Origin: JBEICQ01 sp046297395
Lineage (GTDB): Bacteria; Bacteroidota; Bacteroidia; UBA4408
Direction of reading: 5' to 3'
Length of the DNA stretch: 51,999 bases
Assembly (NCBI GenBank): GCA_046297395.1
Contig: JBKCNM010000005.1
Span: 1 to 51,999, forward strand
Under the pieces are notes generated by a model, which made no database searches, had not been told where the DNA came from, and worked only from the letters and a program-made list of their open reading frames with translations. This document shows positions 7,498-16,038 of the stretch, in pieces (positions within the stretch are counted from its first letter, which is position 1; the number at the start of each line of letters is the position of its first letter). The translations under genes and the position numbers were made by a program.

Positions 7498-8913
7498 ATG
7501 AACCGAAAGCCCTTTTTAATTGCACTCAGTTTTTTTTGTTGTTTTCAGGTATTTGCACAACAAGGCCCATGGTCACTTCAGCAATGCATTGAATATGCCC
7601 AAAAAAACAACCTTCAGGTGAAGCAAAGTGAGTTGGGTGTGCAACAAAGTGAATTAACCCTTTTACAAAACAAAGCAAGCATTCTGCCCAACTTAAATTT
7701 TAATGCCAACAATTTTTACAATTTCGGACAAACCATTGATCCATTTACCAACACCTTCGCCACCTCCAGGGTAAGAAGCGACAGGTACAGCCTGAGTGCC
7801 GGTATCACATTGTTTAACGGACTCCAGCAATACAACTCCATCAGGCAAAGTGAAATGAACAATTTTGCCAGCAAACTTGATCTGGAAAGAACCAGAAATG
7901 ATCTGGCTTTAAACATTGCGCTTGCCTATTTGCAGGTGTTGTTCAACGCCCAGCAGATCAACATCTGGAAAAATCAAACCGGAATTACCAAGCAACAACT
8001 TGCCAGAACCAATACACTCGTTGAAGCAGGTAGTTTGGCTGTTGCTGCCCGATACGATTTAGAAGCACAACTCGCCAACGAAGAATTACAATTGGTGAAT
8101 GCCAACAACAGCTATGATCTTGCCCTTCTGAATCTTGCCCTTCAATTGGATTTAAAAAGCACACAGGGATTTTCGGTGCTTGAACCTGTTCTTGACGAAC
8201 CTCATGCAAATATGATTTCTGGTAATCCTGAGGATTACTTTGTAGTTGCGGGCAAAAATCATCCTGCCATCAAAGGCGCAGAAATGCGGGTGAAAGCTGC
8301 ACAAACCGGTCTGCAGATTGCAAAGGGTGCGCAACTACCCACTTTTACTATGGGCGGTTCCATAGGTTCCGGTTATTCCGGAGCCGCTAAAGATGTGGTG
8401 GGTTATGACCCGGAACAAATTCAGATTGGAAGCACTCAACTGGGTGACAAAGTTTTTGCTACCCGCCTGAATCCTATACTGGAAAGTACTCCCTACGGCA
8501 AGCAACTGAATTCCAATTTCAACAAATCTTTTGGTTTTCAGCTGAGCATGCCCCTCTTTAACGGGCTCAGCAATTATACCGGTATACAAAGAGCAAAAGT
8601 AGGTGTTGCAAATGCCGAACTAAATCTAGAAACTGCCAAAAGAGACTTAAGAAGAAACATTGCACAGGCCCATAACGATGCTGTTGCTGCACTCAAAAAA
8701 TTTGAGGCTACACGAAAAGCAACAGAGGCTGCAAAACAAACCTACGGAAACAATGAAAAAAGATATAACCTTGGTGCCTTAAGTACCTTTGAATTCAACG
8801 ATTCAAAAAACAAACTCACCAAGGCAGAATCTGATTTGCTGCAGGCTCGTTATGACTTTTTCTTCCGTGTAAAAGTCTTGGATTTTTACCAGGGAAAACC
8901 ACTGAACTTATAA
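7498..8913 (+). CDS. TolC-family outer-membrane efflux protein
   Basis: This 471-aa protein starts with a signal peptide (MNRKPFLIALSFFCCFQVFA) and then WSLQQCIEYAQKNNLQV, the classic opening of the outer-membrane efflux protein family. Two OEP repeats with long helices follow, including LNIALAYLQVLF in the first half and NIAQAHNDAVAALKKFEATRKA in the second, and it ends YQGKPLNL. TolC-type trimers form the outer-membrane and periplasmic exit duct of tripartite exporters and type I secretion. The HlyD-type adaptor gene follows immediately (7 bp). The inner-membrane partner is not adjacent; a MacB-type permease and ATPase are elsewhere in the window. Confidence 0.92.
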   Translation: MNRKPFLIALSFFCCFQVFAQQGPWSLQQCIEYAQKNNLQVKQSELGVQQSELTLLQNKASILPNLNFNANNFYNFGQTIDPFTNTFATSRVRSDRYSLSAGITLFNGLQQYNSIRQSEMNNFASKLDLERTRNDLALNIALAYLQVLFNAQQINIWKNQTGITKQQLARTNTLVEAGSLAVAARYDLEAQLANEELQLVNANNSYDLALLNLALQLDLKSTQGFSVLEPVLDEPHANMISGNPEDYFVVAGKNHPAIKGAEMRVKAAQTGLQIAKGAQLPTFTMGGSIGSGYSGAAKDVVGYDPEQIQIGSTQLGDKVFATRLNPILESTPYGKQLNSNFNKSFGFQLSMPLFNGLSNYTGIQRAKVGVANAELNLETAKRDLRRNIAQAHNDAVAALKKFEATRKATEAAKQTYGNNEKRYNLGALSTFEFNDSKNKLTKAESDLLQARYDFFFRVKVLDFYQGKPLNL

Positions 8914-8920
8914 TAGAACA

Positions 8921-10276
8921 ATTAAAAAAAATAACCGGAGGTGGATATACATCTCATCAGGAGTTTTCGTTCTCCTGCTTATCATCGGACAATTTGCAGG
9001 ATGGTTTAAAAAGGAAAAAGGAATTGAGGTTGTGGTGGAAAAACCTGCCATCCGAAAAATCATTGAGACCGTCTCTGCCAGCGGAAAAATTCAACCTGAA
9101 ACAGAGGTTAAGATATCACCTGATGTGCCGGGAGAAATCACTGAGCTTTATGTGAGGGAAGGCCAATTGGTGAAAAAGGGAGAAACTTTGTGCGTTATCA
9201 ATCCCATGCTGTATATCACCAGCAGACAAAGAATGGAAGCCACGCTAAATTCCACAAAGGCTTCCATGGCAAACATGAAAGCAAGGTTCGACCAGGCCAA
9301 ATCGGCTTACACAAATGCAGAAATTATTTTTCAAAGAAATCGCAAACTTTTTGATGCCGGAGCCATTTCACAGGCGGATATAGATGCTGCCCGTACCCAG
9401 TTTGAATCGGCCAAAGCGGAAATGGAAGCAGCACAGCAGAATGTAAATGCAGGCAACTACAATATCAGAAGTGCGGAAGCCTCACTGCTGGAATCCGACA
9501 ACAATCTCAGTCGCACGGTGATCAGGGCCCCGGTTGATGGAAGAATCTCTAAACTGAATGTTGAGAAAGGCGAAAGAGTGGTTGGCACATCACAAATGGC
9601 GGGAACAGAATTGCTCAGGATAGCAAACCTGAATGAGATGGAAGTTGTGGTGGATGTAAATGAAAATGACATCGTAAAAATACATATGAATGATACTGCC
9701 AATGTGGAGGTAGAGGCTTATCTTGGAAAAAAATTCAAGGGCCTTGTCACCTCCATCGCCAACTCAGCAAATACCAGCGGAACAAGTGCCGATCAGGTGA
9801 CCAGTTTTGAAGTTAAAGTAAGAATACTCAGGGAATCATATGCCTATCTGCTTGGTGAGCGAGAAAAAGACGCATCTCCTTTCAGGCCGGGAATGACAGC
9901 TACAGTTGACATCATGACGCGTACTGAAAAAAATGCCCTCTCTATTCCTATTCAATCTGTGACCACCAGAACAGACACATTGCCTGAAATCAAATCAGGA
10001 AAAAAAGAAAAAGCTGAGAATGGTGAAGTTGATACAGCCATGGCCGGCGACAAAGAACCTATTGAACTGGTATTTGTACACCGTGATGGCAAAGTAATTG
10101 TGAAACCTGTAAAAATCGGTATTCAGGACAACACCTATATTCAAATCTTATCAGGTATCTCCGGGCAAGATGAAGTAGTCGTTGCCCCCTACAAAGCGAT
10201 TTCTAGGCGACTAAAAAATCAATCGCGAATCAGTATTCGTTCACGCGAGGAACTGCTCGGTGAAAAAGAACCCTGA
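8921..10276 (+). CDS. HlyD/MacA-type periplasmic adaptor protein, apparent ATT start
   Basis: The adaptor links an inner-membrane transporter to TolC. From the first standard start (GTG at 9032) the protein is 414 aa and lacks its membrane anchor. The same frame continues upstream to 8921 and encodes KKNNRRWIYISSGVFVLLLI, then IGQFAGWFKKEKGIEV: a basic segment plus one transmembrane helix, exactly where the family has it. The codon at 8921, where MKKN would be expected, is ATT; no ATG, GTG or TTG lies between the TolC stop (8911-8913) and the helix in this frame. The rest is canonical: lipoyl-like half motif (PDVPGEITELYVREGQLVKKGE), a long coiled-coil hairpin (about residues 110-190), a second half motif (RAPVDGRISKLNVEKGERV) and beta-barrel domains. 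ATT initiation or a base error are both possible. Confidence 0.88.
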   Translation: MKKNNRRWIYISSGVFVLLLIIGQFAGWFKKEKGIEVVVEKPAIRKIIETVSASGKIQPETEVKISPDVPGEITELYVREGQLVKKGETLCVINPMLYITSRQRMEATLNSTKASMANMKARFDQAKSAYTNAEIIFQRNRKLFDAGAISQADIDAARTQFESAKAEMEAAQQNVNAGNYNIRSAEASLLESDNNLSRTVIRAPVDGRISKLNVEKGERVVGTSQMAGTELLRIANLNEMEVVVDVNENDIVKIHMNDTANVEVEAYLGKKFKGLVTSIANSANTSGTSADQVTSFEVKVRILRESYAYLLGEREKDASPFRPGMTATVDIMTRTEKNALSIPIQSVTTRTDTLPEIKSGKKEKAENGEVDTAMAGDKEPIELVFVHRDGKVIVKPVKIGIQDNTYIQILSGISGQDEVVVAPYKAISRRLKNQSRISIRSREELLGEKEP

Positions 10277-10968
10277 TGGATTATCTGCTTCACATAGAAA
10301 CAGCTACTGCTTGCTGCTCGGTGAGCATCAGCCGTGAGGGCCATGTGATTGATACCAACGAAGCAATTGAGGGAAATTTGCATGCAGAACAACTGCATCA
10401 GATGACCCGGGAATTGTTGAATAAAAACAACCTGACAAACAAAGCCCCACTTGCTGTCTCCGTGGGCTCAGGTCCGGGCTCCTACACGGGGATGCGGATA
10501 GGCGTATCATTTGCCAAAGGACTTTGTATGGCATATGATGTTCCCTTGCTGGGTATCAGCTCCCTTGACGGGATGATTGTTCAAGCAAAAAAAAAACTTG
10601 ACACATTTGCCCAACATGCATTATGGATTCCCATGATTGATGCCCGACGAATGGAGGTGTATTGCAAAATAGACGACAGCCTGAACAATTCCATTCAATC
10701 AACTTCTGCCCTAATACTTGACGATTTTTTTATTCAATCAATACCGGCATCTCCGGCCATCTATTTTTTTGGAAATGGGGCAGAAAAAGCCATTCCGCTC
10801 ATGAAAATTATATCAACTGCCTTATATTTGGATGGGATTTATTGTTCCTCATCCGATCATGCCGGATTAGCATGGGAAAAATATAAAATAAAGCAGACTG
10901 AAAACCTGCATACTTTCGATCCGCAATACCTGAAAGAGTTTGTGGTAAAGCATAAAAAAGAAACATGA
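10276..10968 (+). CDS. tsaB: tRNA threonylcarbamoyladenosine biosynthesis protein TsaB
   Basis: TsaB is the ASKHA-fold scaffold that pairs with TsaD (and TsaE) to make t6A37 in ANN-decoding tRNAs. The 230-aa sequence opens with LLHIETATACCSVSI and contains VSVGSGPGSYTGMRIGVSFA and KGLCMAYDVPLLGISSLDG, the family's hallmark segment. Length is normal. Its ATG overlaps the last base of the adaptor's TGA (TGATG), and the next gene overlaps its own stop by 4 bp, so it sits in a translationally coupled run. Confidence 0.94.
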   Translation: MDYLLHIETATACCSVSISREGHVIDTNEAIEGNLHAEQLHQMTRELLNKNNLTNKAPLAVSVGSGPGSYTGMRIGVSFAKGLCMAYDVPLLGISSLDGMIVQAKKKLDTFAQHALWIPMIDARRMEVYCKIDDSLNNSIQSTSALILDDFFIQSIPASPAIYFFGNGAEKAIPLMKIISTALYLDGIYCSSSDHAGLAWEKYKIKQTENLHTFDPQYLKEFVVKHKKET

Positions 10969-12110
10969 AATTCAGTGAAATTATTGGACAAAAAATTTGC
11001 ATTGACAAACTTCGAAGCCATGTAAAGGAAGGAAGAATAAGTCATGCACAATTGTTTGCCGGGCAAGAGGGATCGGGTAATCTTGCTCTGGCACTTGCTT
11101 ATGCAACCTATATCAACTGCACAAATCGAACTGTTGATGACTCATGCGGAACCTGCCCATCATGCCATAAATTCAGTCGATTCATTCATCCCGACATGCA
11201 TTTTGTTTTTCCTGTGGCACCCAAAAAGAATGCAGATAAAACAGTTTCAGACGACTATATACATGTGTTTCGTGAAATGGTGATTGAGCAACCTTACAGC
11301 GGTTTTCAGGAATGGATACAGGCAATGGATATCGACAACAAACAGGCCACCATCAATACCGAACAGGGAAATGAAATCATCAGGAAACTGAGTCTCCGTT
11401 CCTTCGAGTCAAAATACAAAACAATGCTGATTTGGTTCCCCGAGAAGATGAACCACTATGCTGCCAATAAACTCCTCAAGATTTTGGAGGAACCACCGGA
11501 CAATACACTCTTCCTTCTGGTTTCCGAAAAGCCGGATGAATTGCTTCCCACCATTCTCTCGAGAACACAAAAAATTTATATTCCTCCGACAGAAGAAAAA
11601 GAGATTGCCCATACGCTTGTGGCCAAAGGTCTCTGCGGAGAAGAGCAGGCATTAAATATTGCAAGACTATGTGAAGGGAACTTTAATCTTGCCTTGCAGT
11701 TGATTCATTCTAATGAGCAGGAAAATTTGTTGCAAAATGAATTCCGTTCATGGATGATTTTTTGCAGTCAGACAAGTGCGCTTCAGAAAGCTATTTCTTG
11801 GTCAGAAAACTTTTCTCAGGAAAACCGGGAGACCATTAAAAATCTTATTCAATATGGAGTAAGAGTGGTGAGACAGCTGCTCCTGCAACACCTGGGCATC
11901 TCTCCTCTGATCAGAGAAACGCCTGAAGAGCAAAAGTTCAACAGGGATTTTATGAAACATGTTCATGCCGGCAACTGCGAACAAATGCTGCAAGTACTAA
12001 GTACCTGTGCTTATGAAATTGAAAGAAACGGAAATGCAAAAATTGTTCTTACAGATACCTCTATGCGCATTGCCCGGCTTCTTGCAGAATCTCCAAAAGC
12101 AGTAGCATGA
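10965..12110 (+). CDS. holB: DNA polymerase III delta' subunit (clamp-loader)
   Basis: The 381-aa protein has the clamp-loader opening (FSEIIGQKICIDKLRSHV), a degenerate P-loop GQEGSGN in which the usual Lys is Asn39, a four-Cys zinc module (Cys52, 61, 64, 67) and the helical segment with LLKILEEPPDNTLFLLVSEKPDELLPTILSR. The sequence LEEPP and the zinc module are diagnostic of delta'/gamma-tau subunits. Loss of the P-loop Lys means it probably does not hydrolyse ATP, as expected for delta', which acts as the stator. The C-terminal part is less conserved. Overlaps tsaB by 4 bp and the HD gene by 4 bp. Confidence 0.9.
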   Translation: MKFSEIIGQKICIDKLRSHVKEGRISHAQLFAGQEGSGNLALALAYATYINCTNRTVDDSCGTCPSCHKFSRFIHPDMHFVFPVAPKKNADKTVSDDYIHVFREMVIEQPYSGFQEWIQAMDIDNKQATINTEQGNEIIRKLSLRSFESKYKTMLIWFPEKMNHYAANKLLKILEEPPDNTLFLLVSEKPDELLPTILSRTQKIYIPPTEEKEIAHTLVAKGLCGEEQALNIARLCEGNFNLALQLIHSNEQENLLQNEFRSWMIFCSQTSALQKAISWSENFSQENRETIKNLIQYGVRVVRQLLLQHLGISPLIRETPEEQKFNRDFMKHVHAGNCEQMLQVLSTCAYEIERNGNAKIVLTDTSMRIARLLAESPKAVA

Positions 12111-13336
12111 ACAAACGGAAAATTCTGAATGATCCTGTTCATGGTTTTATCACCTTCAGGGACGAAAATATTTTTGACCTCGTTGAACATCATTGGTTTC
12201 AACGCCTGAGACGCATCCGCCAACTGGGCATGACCAGCTATGTTTATCCCGGAGCTCTTCATACACGCTTTCAGCATGCCATTGGTGCCATGCACCTGAT
12301 GAACCTCGCCATCGATACCCTAAGATCAAAAGAGATTGATATTTCAAAAGAGGAATCAGCAGCACTCAATTTTGCCATTCTTCTGCATGATATTGGCCAT
12401 GGTCCTTTTTCTCATGCCCTTGAACATACACTGGTTTCAAAAGTACCACATGAATCGATTTCAGGTTTGTTTATGAACCGCATGAATGAAGAACTGAATG
12501 GCATCCTAAGTCTTGCCATTCGCATCTTCAACAATATGTATGACCGTCCGTTTCTTCGTCAATTGGTAGCGAGCCAGCTGGATATGGACCGGTTGGATTA
12601 TCTGAAAAGAGACAGTTTTTTTACAGGAGTGAGCGAGGGCGTGGTAAATACAGAGCGTATCATCACCATGCTTAATGTTCATCAAAACAATATCTGTATT
12701 GAAGAAAAAGGGATTTATTCTGTAGAAAAATTTCTGGTGGCACGCCGCCTGATGTATTGGCAGGTATATTACCACAAAACAACTGTTGCTGCCGAGCAAA
12801 TGATGGTTGGCGTGCTCAAACGCGCAAGAGAATTGTACCGCAACGGTGATCCAATATATGCCTCCCCTGCCCTATCGGTATTTCTTGAAAAGGATTATTC
12901 CTATGCTGATTTTGAACGAGATCCTGCCTTGCTTAATTGGTTTGCCATGCTGGATGATGTTGACATACAAATGGCACTTAAAATGTGGACGCTGCACAGC
13001 GACTCAGTCCTATCCAGATTGAGCAATGGATTGGTGAACAGAAATCTTTTCAGAAGCAGGTTGTCCAATCAACCCTGGCCGGATGAGGGCTATGAAGACT
13101 TGCTTAAAAAAGCTGCAAAACAATTCGGCATATCCATTGAAGAAGCCGGTCTTCTTGTTAACAGGGAAGTCATCTCCAATCATGCCTATCAGTCGGATGC
13201 AGATCACATCAATGTTTTATACCGCGACGGAAGCTGCAGGGAGTTTGCCGAAGCATCCGATCATCTTCAGGTGCTGACTTTGGGAAAACCGGTGGAGAAA
13301 TATGTATTATGTTATCCGAAAGAATTGGATTCATGA
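12107..13336 (+). CDS. HD-domain phosphohydrolase (dGTPase-like superfamily)
   Basis: 409 aa. It begins NKRKILNDPVHGFITF, then FQRLRRIRQLGMTSYVYPGA, HTRFQHAIGAMHL, the HD motif LLHDIGHGPFSHALEH, and the distal Asp in LDMDRLDYLKRD. These are the metal ligands (H, HD, D) of the HD superfamily close to SAMHD1 and dNTP triphosphohydrolases. Bacteroidota genomes commonly carry this protein; the physiological substrate is not known, though dNTPs or other nucleotides are likely. It sits between delta' and mtgA, overlapping each by 4 bp, which suggests expression with growth genes rather than a functional link. Confidence 0.88.
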   Translation: MNKRKILNDPVHGFITFRDENIFDLVEHHWFQRLRRIRQLGMTSYVYPGALHTRFQHAIGAMHLMNLAIDTLRSKEIDISKEESAALNFAILLHDIGHGPFSHALEHTLVSKVPHESISGLFMNRMNEELNGILSLAIRIFNNMYDRPFLRQLVASQLDMDRLDYLKRDSFFTGVSEGVVNTERIITMLNVHQNNICIEEKGIYSVEKFLVARRLMYWQVYYHKTTVAAEQMMVGVLKRARELYRNGDPIYASPALSVFLEKDYSYADFERDPALLNWFAMLDDVDIQMALKMWTLHSDSVLSRLSNGLVNRNLFRSRLSNQPWPDEGYEDLLKKAAKQFGISIEEAGLLVNREVISNHAYQSDADHINVLYRDGSCREFAEASDHLQVLTLGKPVEKYVLCYPKELDS

Positions 13337-14040
13337 GAACACTGCTAAGAATCATATTCAGGATCTTTCTGCGGGTAGTTATCATATTTGCTTTTCTCAG
13401 CATGGGTGGAGTGATTTTGTATCGTTTTGTTCCTGTTCCATTAACCCCGCTGATGATCATCAGACTGGTTGAGCAAAATGGAACAGATAAACCTTTTAAA
13501 CTGAAAAAAGATTGGCTCTCCTATGATGAGATACCCAATGATATGAAACTGGCTGTGATTGCTTCAGAGGACCAGCAGTTTTTTCAGCATCACGGATTCG
13601 ATTTCGATGCCATAGAAAAAGCTTATGAACAGAATAAAAAAGGAAAAAAAATAAAAGGGGCTTCAACAATCTCCCAGCAAACTGCCAAAAATGTATTCCT
13701 GTGGCCGGGCAGAAGCTATCTGAGAAAAGGCCTTGAGGCATACTTCACTGTGCTTATAGAATTGTTTTGGTCCAAGCAACGCATCCTTCATGTTTATCTC
13801 AATGTCATTGAAATGGGCGATGGCATTTATGGCACTTCAGCTGCTGCGGAAAACTATTTTCGAAAACCAGCCTCAGGTCTCACGCGTACAGAGTGTGCAC
13901 TCATTGCTGCTGTGCTGCCCAATCCCAGAAGATGGTCCCCGGCCAATCCAAGCGGATATATCCAATGGAAAAAACAGAGAATCATCACCAGGATTCAAAA
14001 AATGCCGACTGAAGTGAAAAACCAGATAAAAAAAGAATAG
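13333..14040 (+). CDS. mtgA: Monofunctional peptidoglycan glycosyltransferase
   Basis: MtgA polymerises lipid II into glycan strands in the inner membrane (GT51 family). The 235-aa product has one N-terminal membrane helix (about residues 5-30) and the family motifs ASEDQQFFQHHGFDF (catalytic Glu), KGASTISQQTAKN, and RILHVYLNVIEMGDGIYG. No transpeptidase domain follows, so it is monofunctional. I prefer the ATG at 13333, which overlaps the previous stop by 4 bp like its neighbours; the frame can extend to an ATG at 13309. It is the last gene of the run that starts with the adaptor. Confidence 0.93.
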   Translation: MRTLLRIIFRIFLRVVIIFAFLSMGGVILYRFVPVPLTPLMIIRLVEQNGTDKPFKLKKDWLSYDEIPNDMKLAVIASEDQQFFQHHGFDFDAIEKAYEQNKKGKKIKGASTISQQTAKNVFLWPGRSYLRKGLEAYFTVLIELFWSKQRILHVYLNVIEMGDGIYGTSAAAENYFRKPASGLTRTECALIAAVLPNPRRWSPANPSGYIQWKKQRIITRIQKMPTEVKNQIKKE

Positions 14041-14121
14041 TTTTTTTTAAAAACCTTTTATTCCCCTCCACGAGAAAATGATTTGAATTTGGCATGCGCA
14101 GAAAGTATGATAGCGCATAGC

Positions 14122-14907
14122 CTATGAAACCATGCCTGTAACAAGAGCCAAGCCCAATAGGAATAAGGCAAACTGAAAAATTGTTTGGATGTGATTTACA
14201 CCTGATTTAATCAGTGATTTTTTACCCAGCCATGCACCTGCCAATGCAAACAATACAGCGAGCAAAAGATGACTATAAAAAGCATGATCGGATTCCGGAG
14301 TAGGGAGATTTTTCCGGTAAAAAGGAATTCTGCTGATATCGAGAAACAAAGCGATGGCCACTCCGGTTGCCACAAAAGTTTTTTTATCGGGAATCGCATG
14401 GATAAGGAAGAAGCTGCGAAGTGCGCCCTGGTTTCCTGTTAATCCTCCCACAAAACCTGAAATCAATCCACCGGCGAATAGCACTGGAGTTCCGGACTGT
14501 CGGAGGTAACGAACTTTCAGGATTCCTTCGGTAAAAGCAAAAATGATAAGTACTATACCCAAAGCAAAAGAAGTTCCTTTGGAGGAAACATGAAATGAAA
14601 ATACATCATAGTTCACATAGGTATCCATCCATGCCCAATGTTGCAGAAACCAGGCACCAAGCATGGCTGAAGGTATTGCTGCAAACAGAAAAGGAATTGC
14701 CGGTGCCAGTTGAAGATGTGACCTCATGAGATAGAACTTATACAGATTGTTCAGGAGATGAACAATGGCAGAAATAGTGATGGCTGTTTCTGCAGGATAA
14801 AAAAAGCAAAAAACAGCAGTAAGCACAGTTCCCAGACCAAAGCCTGAATAAAAGGAAACAAATGAAGCTGCAAATGCACTCAATGCGATGAGCAGCGCGT
14901 ATATCAT
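14122..14907 (-). CDS. TauE/SafE-family membrane permease
   Basis: 261 aa, almost entirely hydrophobic, with about seven to eight helices. Two Gly-rich internal-repeat motifs are visible: SFYSGFGLGTVLTAVFCFFY near the N-terminus and GGLISGFVGGLTGNQGALRS in the middle, the signature of the TauE/SafE sulfite exporter family (anion or organosulfur transport). The substrate cannot be told from sequence. Its ATG overlaps by 4 bp (ATGA) a TGA that ends the in-frame continuation of the upstream exported-protein gene, suggesting the three genes from the cyclophilin down are one operon. It is convergent with mtgA across 81 bp. Confidence 0.88.
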   Translation of the reverse strand: MIYALLIALSAFAASFVSFYSGFGLGTVLTAVFCFFYPAETAITISAIVHLLNNLYKFYLMRSHLQLAPAIPFLFAAIPSAMLGAWFLQHWAWMDTYVNYDVFSFHVSSKGTSFALGIVLIIFAFTEGILKVRYLRQSGTPVLFAGGLISGFVGGLTGNQGALRSFFLIHAIPDKKTFVATGVAIALFLDISRIPFYRKNLPTPESDHAFYSHLLLAVLFALAGAWLGKKSLIKSGVNHIQTIFQFALFLLGLALVTGMVS

Positions 14908-15080
14908 TTTGGATTGTTTTTTATTTTCTTTTCCTGACTGGAAATCTCCAAATCAAAAACCTCTCGGGTCATATCCTTACCATTTTTCTTAAAATAACTT
15001 CCGAAAGGATAATCTATCATTTTAAATTGATCCACTTTCTTTTCAAAGATGATAATCACGCGAACAAGCGTAAAATGAGG
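14904..15080 (-). pseudogene. In-frame continuation of the exported coiled-coil protein beyond a TAG
   Basis: After the TAG at 15083-15081 the same frame stays open for 58 codons and ends with TGA at 14906-14904, overlapping the TauE-like start by 4 bp. The translation (HFTLVRVIIIFEKKVDQFK followed by MIDYPFGSYFKKNGKD and a short charged tail) reads like a real C-terminal beta-rich domain. From memory, related Bacteroidota proteins end with a similar 'YxxxxxxxGxxYFKNG' segment. A single change to TAG (from CAG, AAG or GAG) would have cut it off. Sequence error, nonsense mutation and readthrough remain open. Confidence 0.55.
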
Positions 15081-16031
15081 CTATCTTTTCTCTTCTCGTG
15101 TAATTCCAATTGGATATTTCTCCAAAAGTTTTGCTTCGTAAATTTTTCTTTCCTCAGGCGTTAACTTTTCATTAAACAAACGCTTGGCCAACTCTTCATC
15201 TTCAGGATTTTCTACCGGCAGGATAGAATCCTTTTCCCTGTCTTGGTTCTGTTGTTCACGGATTTTGGCTTTAATGCCTTCCTTTTTCAATGAATCAGCT
15301 TCCTCGCGCTGCCTTTTTTGCTCCTGCATTTTTGCATACATGGCTGCTTTGGCTGCTTTGCTTGTGGAGTAGTTTTTCTTGGCTTTCCTCTCCTCCTCCT
15401 CCTGTTCCTGCTTCTTTTTTTCTGCTAAAGCCTGTTGCTCTTTGATACTATCATTGTACTGATTGGCTTTTTTCGCTTTCTGCTCCATGATTTCGTTCTG
15501 CTCATTCTCCAGTTCCTTGAGTTCTTTCTTTTTTTCTTTTACTTTTTTAGATAATTCAGCAAGAAGTTTTTCCATTGAATCGGTGTACTGCTTTTCATAA
15601 TGGAGATTTGTTTTGTCGGCATAATAGTAGAATTTTCCTATGGGATTAAGCAGAATTGAAAAATCGAGTCCGGGAAAATCTTTAAACAAGTTAACCAGTA
15701 TTCCCGAGCGTGTAACAAACATGTTCTGGGGCATATACATCGTATTAAAATAGATGCGCTTTGCTATGTATCCATTCTTTGAAAACTCAACCGTATATTC
15801 ATTGTCAGGCTCAAGCATGAAGTTAAAACCTCCCTGGCTATCGGTATAGGTTTTTTTCATTTCTCCACCATAGGGCTGAATGTTGATTTTTACCTTTGAT
15901 AAAGGCATATCATCCTCAACCACCTTCCCTTCAATCTGAATTTCTGTTACCAGTTTTTCTTCCTGAGCAATTACCACCCCGCTAAGAGTGAGCAGAGAAA
16001 AGAGAAACAGAACCTGGCAGGCCCTTGACAT
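15081..16031 (-). CDS. Exported protein: carboxypeptidase-regulatory-like domain plus coiled coil
   Basis: 316 aa up to the TAG. A signal peptide (MSRACQVLFLFSLLTLSGVV) is followed by a CarboxypepD_reg-like beta-sandwich at about 30-110 (IEGKVVEDDMPLSKVKIN ... TYTDSQGGFNFMLEPD ... KNGYIAKRIYFNT). A very charged coiled coil (about 160-275, Lys/Glu/Gln-rich) follows, and then a short conserved-looking tail (KLLEKYPIGITREEKR). Such proteins are frequent envelope components in Bacteroidota; none of the sequence indicates catalysis. It lies 7 bp after the cyclophilin gene. The frame continues beyond its stop (see 14904-15080), so the natural protein may be about 375 aa. Confidence 0.8.
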   Translation of the reverse strand: MSRACQVLFLFSLLTLSGVVIAQEEKLVTEIQIEGKVVEDDMPLSKVKINIQPYGGEMKKTYTDSQGGFNFMLEPDNEYTVEFSKNGYIAKRIYFNTMYMPQNMFVTRSGILVNLFKDFPGLDFSILLNPIGKFYYYADKTNLHYEKQYTDSMEKLLAELSKKVKEKKKELKELENEQNEIMEQKAKKANQYNDSIKEQQALAEKKKQEQEEEERKAKKNYSTSKAAKAAMYAKMQEQKRQREEADSLKKEGIKAKIREQQNQDREKDSILPVENPEDEELAKRLFNEKLTPEERKIYEAKLLEKYPIGITREEKR

Positions 16032-16038
16032 GATCGTA

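Noticed and set aside
14092..14121. Hairpin ATGCGC ... GCGCAT as a terminator between mtgA and the TauE-like gene
   Set aside because: The stem is only 6 bp with a long loop and no T run on either side.
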